NCBI GenBank assembly: GCA_004335835.1
Contig: RWJK01000360.1
Coordinates: 2,737-14,376, forward strand
Reading direction: 5' to 3'
Source: Scenedesmus sp. ARA3
Taxonomy: Eukaryota > Chlorophyta > Chlorophyceae > Sphaeropleales > Scenedesmaceae
DNA length: 11,640 bases
Both the position numbers and the translations under genes were made by a program. How positions within the stretch are numbered: position 1 is the stretch's first letter; each line of letters opens with the position of its first letter. Below, piece by piece: positions 1 through 8,102 of this stretch. The notes below the pieces were generated by a model that was given only the letters and a program-made list of their open reading frames with translations, searched no databases and was not told where the DNA came from.

Positions 1-3
1 CCC

Positions 4-16
4 CACACACACACAC
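4..16. repeat. short (CA)n microsatellite
   Basis: Six and a half uninterrupted CA units lie at the left edge. On the minus strand this is a GT run downstream of the F-box/LRR gene. It may be intronic or intergenic, because the 3' end of that gene is not resolved in the window. Confidence 0.5.
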
Positions 17-60
17 CCATGCTGCAGATCACTCTGCGACAATCTGCCAAACAAGGTGTG

Positions 61-2304
61 CTACATGACATGTATCTCAGCAGTGCAATGACAGACCTTG
101 GAAAGCAGACGTGCAAACTGACATAACATATGCTGCAACCTGAACCGCAAGCTTGTGACAATTGTGCAGTTACTGCCCTGCTGACAACACCTGCAGCTGC
201 CGCAACTGCCCTGCAGCTGCCAGTGTGAGCCCTTTGAACTCACCCGATAATAGTCTCTATAGCTCATTGAAAAGTCCTGCTGTTGGGCATTCCGCACGTC
301 GCCGATTTCATCATGCTGAATACCAAGACGAGCACATGCTGCAGCCATGGCGCCGTCTGCCCCATACGCATACACTGTGTTGCAACCGTCCACTATTATC
401 TCGCTGAGCTGCTCAAGGCGTGTCAGGTGCAGCAGGCCCTTGCAGGTGAAGCGTGGTGCGGCACTAATGCGCAAAGAGCGCAGTCCTGCAGCAGCAGCGG
501 CAAGTGCAGGATATTGTTCATCAGCAATTGCTAGCAAGGACGCACGGCACACCTTTCAGCGATTGCATGCTTTAACATGGCAGTCAGTACAGAATGGCAT
601 GACACAACCAACGGCTCCACAGGCCGTAAATCAAACTGTGCTGTCAAACCCAGTATCTATCAAACTGCAGCCATCATGATGCAGTACCTGCTGTGATCCC
701 GCCGTATCTGGCTACCAAAGTCCTCCCTCATTCCTGCTGCAAGCAAGAGCCCACGTGACATGCCCACCTGTCATGTTTGCCAGCACATGCTCAGCTGTAC
801 TGTCATCAAGCCCTGGGCCTCCAATGGTAAGGCGTTGCAGCTGCAGCTGCGGCAAGCAAGACACGTCGGCAGCTGACACGTCCTCTGCCAGCATGAGCGC
901 GCCCGCCATCTTGAGGGCAGGGGCCTGCTCGCCCAGTGTGCAGCTGTCCACAAAGCGCTGCACATCACGTGGGCCGAGCAGCAGGCGAATCTGCCCTGAA
1001 ACAGAAGGTGGCCTCCCATACATGCGCGAGGCCTCAGTGCTGCTTGCAACACAGATGTGATGCAGCGCGGGCAGCGGCCGGCTTGCCCTGAACATGTGCT
1101 GCGCTGCTGTGTCTGCAACTCTGCAGTCTATCACTTTCAGCTCCTCAAGGTGGCTGCTGGCCGTCAAGCCTGCGTACTGCTCTGCTGCTGCTACACCTGA
1201 AAGCTCATGCAGAGACAACTTTTGTAGTTTCGGCAGCCCTGGGAGAACTGCAAGCATGTCATGCATGGGAATGCTGGTACACCCTGCTGCAACATCAAGA
1301 TCCTGCAGCTGTGGCATGTGCAGCAGTGCAGCAGGGTCAAATACAGTGCTGCGGATGGAGAGCTCTTGCAGTGCTGGGACATGGAAGCTGCCGTCGATGC
1401 TGCTGCTGCTGGTGATGCTCCTGCCCCCAAGTTCCTGGCTGCTGGTGACCCCAGAACGCAGCGACAACATTGTGAGGCTTTGTGGCAGCTGCTGTAGCCG
1501 CAGCGGCAGCTCCTGTGTACCCACTGCATCCAGGCACAGCGACTGCAGCCTACTCAGCCTACTGGCTGTTGTACACACAGCGCCATCAAGCCGTACTCCG
1601 TGGCCCTGAGAGCGCTGCAAAGAGAGAACCAGATTTGTCAGCTGCGCTAGCTGCCCTAGTGTGCTGCCCAGCTCCGCGCTGAATGCTCCTGTGTCTCCGT
1701 CAGCTGCTTGCTGCTCACTGCCGTCTCCAACCATTATATCCAGCAGCACTAGCTGCTGCAGGGCTGACAGCGCTGTGAGCTGGCTCAGCCCGAAGCCGAA
1801 TTGCATTGCAGCACAGTTGGGCAGCCTCAAGGAAGTCAGCGCCGTCAGAGCTGTGAAAGGGTTGCTGCTGCTAGCGCTGCTGCTGCTGCTGTTGCTACCA
1901 GTGCTGCTTGTAGCCGGCTGCAGCTGCACTTTCCCACCCTGGATCTCCAGTGTGCGCAAGTTGCAGCAGAGGGAGATGCTGAGTGCTGCAGGCCGCATGC
2001 TGCCACAACCGGTAAGGTCCAGCTGCAAATGCCGCAGGGCTTTGGCGTTGCTTTCTTTTCTGAGCCATGTGGCAAATGCAGTCAGACGCTCTTCCCTGAA
2101 AAACCACATGCTCACGTCATCTGTTGCTGCTGCTGCGGCTGCATGCAGGGCGTGGCATGACTGCGAGCAGCCACGCAGGCGCTGCCAGTATGGCAGGTAG
2201 CGCATCAGGTGTTCCAGCACCTCTGCTGGGAGGGCTGCCAGGCTGCAACCAGTTCTGCTGCTGCTTCCGTCATGACATGGCCTGGATGCTACTTGATGAT
2301 GTGG
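61..2304 (-). CDS. F-box / leucine-rich-repeat protein, spliced, incomplete at both ends
   Basis: Minus-strand exons are 2304-768 and 530-244 (or on to the TAG at 63-61). The predicted protein has about 608 residues up to base 244. Residues about 25-70 resemble an F-box: LPAEVLEHLMRYLPYW, then a C..C.ALHAAAAAAT stretch typical of algal F-box proteins. The rest is a series of irregular leucine-rich repeats (segments such as LRHLQLDLTGC, LTALTSLRLPNC, LQELSIRS, LPKLQKLSLHEL, LRSLRISAAP). F-box proteins usually recruit substrates to SCF ubiquitin ligases through Skp1, with the LRR part binding the substrate; that role is inferred here. Intron 767-531 (237 bp) has donor ACAG/GTGGGC and acceptor CTTGCTAG, and joins phase 1 to phase 1 (ACA G + CA). 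No ATG lies in frame between the stop at 2307-2305 and the F-box. The first in-frame ATG (2205) would cut the F-box, so I infer a missing 5' exon spliced at the acceptor CTCTTTAG (ending 2305). A strong donor CGG/GTGAGT at 243 suggests a further exon to the left. Ser-rich tract around 1850-1910. Confidence 0.75.
531..767 (-). other. intron of the F-box/LRR gene
   Basis: The donor AG/GTGGGC at 767 and a pyrimidine-rich acceptor ending TTGCTAG at 531 flank 237 bp with in-frame stops. Removing it joins two leucine-rich segments in the same phase. The exon-1 frame otherwise stops at 714-712, and the exon-2 frame has a TGA just upstream of 552. Confidence 0.7.
1850..1910. repeat. CTG/CAG-type triplet tract in the F-box/LRR gene
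   Basis: This is an interrupted CTG run on the plus strand, read as AGC (Ser) on the coding minus strand. It gives a Ser/Asn-rich loop between two leucine-rich segments. Confidence 0.6.
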
Positions 2305-3505
2305 CTAAAGAGCAGCAGCAGTAGGAACAACAGCAAGCAGCCGTGCTTAGAGCGAGTGGTCAGCAAGACTGCTTGGTCACAACAGCACTGCCATCAGTGC
2401 ACAGATGCAGGCAGTGCTGGCTTCAGGGTGATGCTTCAGTAGGTTTCAAAAAAATTCTAGTGCGGAGCTTTTGGCTAGGCTGTCTTGATGCGCTGAAATG
2501 CTGTGTTCCTGCATGTTGACAGTCTACTGTTTTGTGACTGTACAGTGCACCTCACCTGCGACATCATTGCCTGACTACGCTGCATTATAGAACTTTGTAG
2601 CAAACTATGTCAAGAAACTATCTTGAGCTATAGTTGGGGTCTGTGAAGTGCGCCAGCGACATGTCGCAGCTGCAGCTGCAGTGTCCGGAATTTTGTACTC
2701 GCAGAGCACCTGGAGTAGGCGCAGCATGCAAAGCAATCAACCAACGGTTCATAATTCTCAGCAAAATACAGTAAGCGGCACTTCTACGCACGCTTCTGTT
2801 TTTGCAGTTGGTCACGGAAAAGGACCGTTGACCGCTCGTGGTTCAGTGAATGTGCCTGTCACAAATGGTGTCAAAAATGGGGAACGCCACTGCCACCTTC
2901 TGCTTGTAGCTAGAACCTATAACTGTTCAACATCTATAGCTTGTTTTGCTGAAGTTCAAGATCACTGACGTGGCCAGAGGCACATGCTGTTGCACGAGCT
3001 ACAGCAGAGCAGCGGGCCCTGAAATCATAGTGGCATGATACTGGATTTGAATTGAACCAGCTGACCATGGGCTCACACTTCGGCACCATGCAAAGCTTAT
3101 CAGTGCTGCATTTCCAACGATACCAGAAACACAGGACCTGTTGACACTAGAAACACACAATATCTATGACAACTTGCTGCTGACATCTGTCAATCCGGAG
3201 CCCTTCTGAAGCTGCTTGAGTTAACATGCAGCAAGCACACACGCCTGCCCCAGTGAACTGCATAAAGTCACACGTCTACCATCAGGCACAGCCACTGTCA
3301 CAACCACAGCTGCAGATCTGCTGGCTGCCAATCATCGCTTAGTCACTTCACATGACTGCAGACACCGGCACATCCATCTATCCCCGCCTGCAGGGCATTG
3401 GCCATGGCACACAACAAGCACTTGCGCAAAGCATGCACCCAAACCAGGGTCCTGCTTTCATAAGCATCAGCTATGAGCTCGTGGCAGTTGGCGGTTGTGA
3501 CAGCC
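2305..3505. other. intergenic/untranslated region between two minus-strand genes
   Basis: About 1.2 kb without a convincing gene. On the minus strand it should hold the 3' untranslated region of the MYND-finger gene (towards 3505) and the promoter, 5' leader and probably a first exon of the F-box/LRR gene (towards 2305). It is visibly more AT-rich than the genes, with an A7 run near 2448-2454 and few triplet runs. I found no TGTAA (the usual chlorophyte polyadenylation signal) on the minus strand here. A small palindromic stem AACTAT/ATAGTT lies around 2615-2635. Open frames are short, have no recognisable composition, and do not splice into a neighbour. Confidence 0.5.
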
Positions 3506-6209
3506 TCATACACACGACAGGCCAGCAGCAGCCATACCCTTGCATGCATGCTTGTGCCGTTTCCAGTCAGCCGTCTGGCAGGCCGCACTGCAGTAGCGGC
3601 ACTTGCAGGCATGGCAGCGCTTGCTTGCAGCTGCGGTCTCGCTCACTCGAGCCAGGTTGTCGCAGCTTGGGTTGTTACACACCAGCGGCAGCGGTGCAGC
3701 AGCTGCTAGCGCCCTGCACAGCTCCAGGGCGTCTGTGTACCGCTGCTGTGTTTGCAGAATGCCCTGGTGCTGCTGTCTTTGACAAATGCGACCTGCACAT
3801 TGTCACGCCAGGCAGGCCACTTGGCATCAAAGGCTGCCACCGCTGCTGCCCAGCGCGGGCTGCACTGCTGCAGCTGCAGCAGGTAGCCCCAGCTGACCTG
3901 CTGGGTGCTGCATTGGTCGAGCGTGCTGCTGCTGCTGCTGCTGCTACTGCTACTGCTGCGGGCTACATTAGCACCAGCAGCAGCAGCTGACGGTCCTGCT
4001 GTTGCTGCGGCTGCTGTGGTGGCCACAATCCCTGCTGGTGCTTCTGCTGATGCTGGTGGGGGTGTGCCAGCTTCCAGGAAAGCACGCACCACCTGCAGCA
4101 TGGCTTGCAGCATGCGGGCCTGCCAAACATGCCATTGCCCGCGTTCACTATGCGCTGCACTGTTGCCTCTGGGTTTAAGAGTGTACACATACGTTGGTGT
4201 GTCAGGGGTCTGTGGCGATGACCTGCTGAAGTAGGTTGGACTTGCTATAAGAAACTTGAAAAGCAGCTTCGGCCCTGCTGCCTTCATTGCATCTGTCAGC
4301 TGCACCAGGCTGCGTGCCGCAGTCACAGACAGCAGCGCAGCGCTTGCAGCAGCCTGTATGCTATCACTGCTGCTGCTTCTGCTTCTGCTTCTGCTGCTGC
4401 TGCTGCTGCTAGTGCTGGTGCTGCTACAGCTGCTGCCCGCACTGTTGCTGCTGCCGCTTCCAGCAATGCTGGTGGAGCTGCCGTGCTGCCGTGCACTCAG
4501 CAGGGCAGCAGTTACGCAGCCCTTCAGCACATCGCCAATTTGAAGCAGAGCAGCTGGAAAGTGCTTTGCTGACAGCGCTCTTGTTGCTGCACGCGCTGCT
4601 AAAACTTCTTCACTTGGCACTACTGCTGCTGCTCCTGCTGCTGCATGCCCAGCGCCTGGTGCTGCCGCAGCTGCTGTGTTGCCCTGCATCGTTATTGCCG
4701 CCCTTGTTAGCTGCACTGCTCGCTTAGCGAAGCTGGTGAGAGCAGATGCCAGGCCTGCCACTGCTGCTGTGTTGTCCAGCGCCCCACCTGCACTGCCAAT
4801 GCTGCCTATCACTGCGAGTGCTGCATGTGCAAGCACCTCAACTGCTAACAGCATCTCCGGTGCGTACATGACTGGTGAACGCAGCAAGCAGTCGATGAAG
4901 GCTGTGAAGGCCTCTGGGTGTGCTGCTGCCAAGCTGAGCATTGGCGCTGCATCCGGCCCTGCGTGGAGCACAGCGTGGAGCACAGAGCAGGCGATTTGTC
5001 AAACCCACACAGCCGCCCTATCACCATTAAATCACTGCTGCTATTGGACCGGCAGGCAAGCAAGGTAACATGCAGCTTACAACCACCTGTTCTTTCGGCT
5101 TGGTTAGTTCGCCTCACAGGCGCACGCACCTTGGCAGGGAAACTGTGTTGCACTGGCATGATGACAGAACAGGCAAGCTAGCTGACCAGCAAGCCACATG
5201 CATTGAAACAGCACCTGGCACTGAACACACGGGAAGAGCAAGAGCAATCTATCACCAGATGTTGCTTGCACCAGCTGTGCTAAAATCAGCCCAGGCGCAG
5301 CAGCGCTGAGGGCCTGCAGCTGCTGGCTGAAGCAAGACACCCCTTCTGCAGTAACCTCCATGAAATAAGCCCTCCATGAAGAGTTACTTGCAGTTAGCTG
5401 CAACTGCTGCAGCGGTGCTGCCAGGGCCTGCAGCACCTGCAGCCCTGCCTGCTGCAGCACCTCGGGGGGCGCACCGGTGCCGCCAGCTTTGAGGACTGCA
5501 TTCAGCTGCCTGCTCTGCAGACACGCAGTGGTCTGCAGGAGTCGAAGTGGGTTATCATTTGCGCTGAGCACATGCCGCCGCTGCTGCTGCGGCTGCTGCT
5601 GCTGCAGGCGCTGCACTGCACCAGCAGCCAGCAGCTGCAGCTCCAGCACCAGCCGCACAGCAGCTGGCGACAGCATAGGAGCACAGCTATCTACCGCCAC
5701 GCTGCCCTGCTGCTGCTCACACCTTTCAAACAATGTGCGGTTTAGTGCAGCTGCCATTGTGATAGTACATGCAAGGTAGCTCGGCCCGAGCTTGATGCTG
5801 CCAGCCTCACTGCCACTGCCGCCTGCTGCCATGCTTTGAAGCTCCTGACCTGCTGCATCCAGGTAGGCCTGGCCGCCTGGCAGCAGCTGCAGCATCTCCT
5901 GATGCTGGTGGAAGGCAGGGATGGGCAGCAGGTCTGCACGGTGCTGCTGCTTGTTTTGCCTTTGCTGCTGCTGCTGCTGCTGCTCACTGTGCTGTTGGTG
6001 CAGCATCATGGTGTTGACTGTCAGCAGCTGCAACTCCAGCTGTACCACTGCAGGCTCACACAGCAGATCAATAACCTCAGCTACTGCTCCTGTGTCTAGC
6101 TTGTTCTGCCTAAGCAGGTGGTATACCTGGTAGACAAAGGCTGCACTCGCCATCTGCAGGTCGTTAAAAGACGACCACGCCATGTCGCAGCTGCTGCGGC
6201 CTGCTCCTG

Positions 6210-6255
<46 letters not shown>

Positions 6256-7658
6256 GCCTGCTGCTGCCGCCGCCGCTGCTGTCGTGGCTGCTGCTGCATC
6301 TGCTGCTGCTGCTGCAGAGGCTGCTGAAAACAGCCCTCCGCAGCGCTGCAGCTGCCTCAGTATTGGCAACGCTGCATGCAGCAGGGTAACCGCCTCTGAA
6401 TGCAGATAAGGCAGCGCGTCGGTCCATATTTGCGCCAGCGCGGACATGGCAGAGAGTGTCGACAGCAGGGCCCGGTAGTCGGCTAGGGCAGCTGGCTGCT
6501 GCTGCTGCTGCTGCTGCTGTCGCTGCTGCTGCTGTCGCTGCTGCTGCCGCCGCTGCTGCCGCTGCTGCTGCCGCTGCTGGTACTGCTGCAGTAGCAGCGG
6601 CATGAGCTCTGCCCAGCCGGCGAGCACACCTGAGAGAAACAAGAAGCGGCAGCGGCAGCGGCAGCAGCAGACAGACACAGTGGTCTGCAGACGTGTCTGC
6701 TCTCTCCTCGCTGCCGGCTAGCCAAGCTCATCGGCGCCATACAAGGTTTTTGAACAGTCCAAGCAGCACTACCAACCAAGTGAGCCACTGTGCACGCTTC
6801 ATGTGCCAAGCCCTGTGAGCCACACATTAGCACCTAAGCGCTTCTGCGGAACTGCCTGTCCGCCATAGTACTGTTCTGTCATAACATGAACCCAGCCATA
6901 GAAACAACGTCAGCACATATGTCAAGGCAAGACCGTCTGCGGCGCGGGAAGAAGGTCTGTGCCAGTACCCCTCAGCAGCATCAGGCGCACCCACCTGCCT
7001 CAACCAGCTGATGTGTCATGTTGACAGTGAGTTGAGCGACATTCGCTGTGCTGCTGCCACTGCGGTGCATTTTCACAATGCAGCGCACCAGCAGCTGGGC
7101 AAGCCTGGTCACCGCGTGCATGCCAGCAACACACGCGGCTTTTGTAGTGCCGCGCTGCAACTGATGAGGCTCCACGTTCTGCAGTGTTACAGCCAGCTGC
7201 TGTGGCTGCTGCAGCAGCCACACTAGCAGCGTCGCAGCGCTGTGCACTGCCCTGTGGCGCAGCACGCCCCGGAGCAGCTGACGGAAAGCTGCTGTGTCTG
7301 ACACGTTGGTAGGGTTTTCCACAGAAGGCAGGGCTTGAGACAGCTGCACGAGGGTGGTGATGCAGCTGGTCAGCACTGCCCGCTGTTCTGCATTTGGTTG
7401 AGCAGGCAGAGGTTGCTGTAACAGCTGAGCCACTTCTGGTCTGCCCAACACAGTCTGGAGCTTCTTAGCTGCATCCTCTGCCGCTCTCGCGCGCATATCA
7501 GGCCGCATTGCGACAAAGGTGCGTTGCACGGCGATGGTCTGTTGCTGTGGCTGCTGCTGTGGCTGGTGCTGCTGCTGCTGCTGCTGTTGATGATGATGCC
7601 GCGATCTGGACCTTTTTCCACCAGCAACCGTGGCTACAAGGATGCTATAATCAGCCAA
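3506..7658 (-). CDS. large low-complexity helical protein with C-terminal MYND zinc finger
   Basis: Four minus-strand exons fit: (5' end unknown) 7658-6995, 6629-5130, 4958-about 3799, and about 3745-3506, giving roughly 1187 residues. The phases agree: GCA G/GTGGGT to TCTCAG/GT GTG, and CAA G/GTGCGT to CACGCAG/GG CCG. Residues 1-50 are basic and Gln/His-rich. Residues about 50-1090 are Leu/Ala/Gln-rich amphipathic helices with no catalytic motif, possibly ARM/HEAT-like, interrupted by poly-Gln, poly-Ala and poly-Ser runs. At about 1131-1176 is a MYND finger: CNNPSC, then C-x2-C-x4-C-x3-C-x7-H-x3-C (CHAC, CRYCSAAC, DWKRHKHAC), ending 11 residues before the TGA. MYND fingers bind zinc and usually dock proline-rich peptides; the partner here is unknown. 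The finger is in another frame from exon 3, which stops at 3708-3706. Joining them needs a 47-53 nt intron or a frameshift. No in-frame ATG exists before 7508, so either translation starts there or a 5' exon is missing. I recall similar MYND proteins as common in Scenedesmus-type algae. Confidence 0.75.
3542..3679 (-). other. MYND-type zinc finger coding segment
   Basis: Reading down from 3679 gives Cys at codons 1 and 6 (CNNPSC), then a C-x2-C-x4-C-x3-C-x7-H-x3-C block, which is the canonical MYND ligand spacing apart from the widened first pair (C-x4-C). The aromatic and tryptophan positions (RYCS, DWK) are also conserved. The frame is open only from 3802 to 3506. Confidence 0.9.
3926..3962. 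repeat. CTG triplet run encoding poly-Ser
   Basis: CTG/CTA units on the plus strand read as AGC/AGT on the coding minus strand. They give a run of about 12 serines in exon 3 of the MYND-finger gene, just after an Ala-rich stretch. Confidence 0.7.
4367..4425. repeat. CTG/CTT triplet tract encoding a Ser/Arg-rich loop
   Basis: An interrupted CTG/TTC tract on the plus strand is read on the minus strand as Ser runs with alternating Arg-Ser (RSRSRSSSS). It lies in the middle of exon 3 of the MYND-finger gene. It looks like a disordered linker between helical blocks. Confidence 0.7.
4959..5129 (-). other. intron 2 of the MYND-finger gene
   Basis: Donor CAAG/GTGCGT at 5129 and acceptor CTCCACGCAG at 4959 (171 bp) preserve phase 1. 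The acceptor lies in a tandem duplication of a 12-base unit (GCGTGGAGCACA twice on the plus strand, about 4961-4984). The end of exon 2 (about 5260-5130) is unusually Cys-rich, so a donor further upstream, such as TG/GTGATA near 5255, is a weaker alternative. Confidence 0.55.
5962..5985. repeat. CTG run encoding poly-Gln
   Basis: Consecutive CTG units on the plus strand read as CAG codons on the minus strand (about seven Gln after Glu) in exon 2 of the MYND-finger gene. Confidence 0.65.
6215..6253. repeat. perfect (GCT)13 run encoding poly-Ala
   Basis: Thirteen uninterrupted GCT units, read on the minus strand as AGC-register repeats in the GCA frame, give a long alanine run in exon 2 of the MYND-finger gene. 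Imperfect GCT/GCC repeats continue to about 6325, giving a further Ala-rich stretch. It is the longest pure triplet run in the window and is expected to vary in length. Confidence 0.85.
6495..6590. repeat. interrupted CTG/CGC triplet tract encoding poly-Gln
   Basis: CTG units with CGC/CCG interruptions on the plus strand are read on the minus strand as Gln runs broken by Arg (QQQRQQQRRQQQ pattern). They lie near the start of exon 2 of the MYND-finger gene, about 15 residues after the splice junction. Confidence 0.8.
6630..6994 (-). other. intron 1 of the MYND-finger gene
   Basis: Donor GCAG/GTGGGT at 6994 and a textbook acceptor at 6630 (TTCTTGTTTCTCTCAG) flank 365 bp, phase 1 to phase 1. 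Just upstream of the acceptor the sense strand carries CTG/CCG triplets (plus-strand GGCAGC repeats at about 6646-6669), opposite in orientation to the exonic CAG runs. They extend the pyrimidine-rich tract. Confidence 0.8.
7567..7590. repeat. CTG run encoding poly-Gln at the N-terminus
   Basis: CTG units followed by ATG/ATC triplets on the plus strand read as His3-Gln7 on the minus strand, in exon 1 of the MYND-finger gene. Confidence 0.65.
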
Positions 7659-8102
7659 TGTAACTTGACACCCACAAGCAGGCCGCTATCACAGGGATCG
7701 CGATGCGAGGGCTGCTTGTCCAAGGAATGGCGCTGCTTCGAGGCCACGGCCTGACATAATTTTTCCCCGTGATCAGGCGGTTTTGCTACGTTCAAACAGT
7801 GTGCTTGATGTTTCTTGATACAGTGCATGATGGCACAGCTGCAACACCCTTTCACTGCGGAGCCCTGATGGTCTGACACAACTGCCTGCGTTATGCAACG
7901 ACGCGCTGAGACCATTGCCATGATCACGTGCTTCCTACCAGCAGCCGAACAAACAACGTGCGAATGCTTTTCTATCGTGCCAGTGATTCAGCCCTAGCAT
8001 AGTCACAGTTTCCTCGCATGTTATCGCTACGGTTCGAGCGAAGCAGATGTAAAAGCAAATTTGTCAACTGTTTCGGCTGCTGAGTAGCACCAGCTCAAGC
8101 AA
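7659..8102. promoter_or_regulatory. divergent intergenic region, probable two-way promoter
   Basis: About 440 bp separate the minus-strand MYND-finger gene from the plus-strand MscS gene, so both promoters and leaders must lie here, possibly with a short first exon of the MYND-finger gene. An 8-base element occurs in opposite orientations: CGTGATCA at 7768-7775 and TGATCACG at 7921-7928. The second copy overlaps a G-box core CACGTG (7925-7930). No TATA box is convincing on either strand. A minus-strand ATG at 7921 opens a short frame that could be the missing 5' exon, with donor GCA/GTGAAA near 7855; this is speculative. Confidence 0.45.

Noticed and set aside
1094..2200. Long plus-strand open frames (171 and 179 codons) opposite the F-box/LRR gene
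   Set aside because: They lie antisense to a well-supported LRR exon and consist of Cys/Ser/Leu runs from reading the triplet bias backwards. They show no domain or splice logic.
2648..2968. Plus-strand 106-codon frame in the intergenic region
   Set aside because: There is no recognisable family, no splice partner, and the composition is that of the flanking non-coding DNA. A short minus-strand frame at 2618-2815 is equally unsupported.
3352..3990. Plus-strand 212-codon frame
   Set aside because: It is antisense to the MYND finger and the end of exon 3. The finger on the other strand has exact ligand spacing, so this frame is a shadow.
6182..6409. Plus-strand poly-Ala frame over the (GCT)13 run
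   Set aside because: A pure triplet repeat is open in all frames. The minus-strand frame continues through the full exon with matching splice phases, and this one does not.
7634..7927. Minus-strand 97-codon frame starting near the divergent spacer
   Set aside because: It overlaps exon 1 of the MYND-finger gene in another frame. At best its first codons (from the ATG at 7921) are a 5' exon or leader of that gene. I do not support a separate protein.
8046..8054. TGTAA (chlorophyte polyadenylation-like pentamer) on the plus strand before the MscS gene
   Set aside because: No plus-strand gene ends upstream of it, and a five-base match alone is expected by chance.
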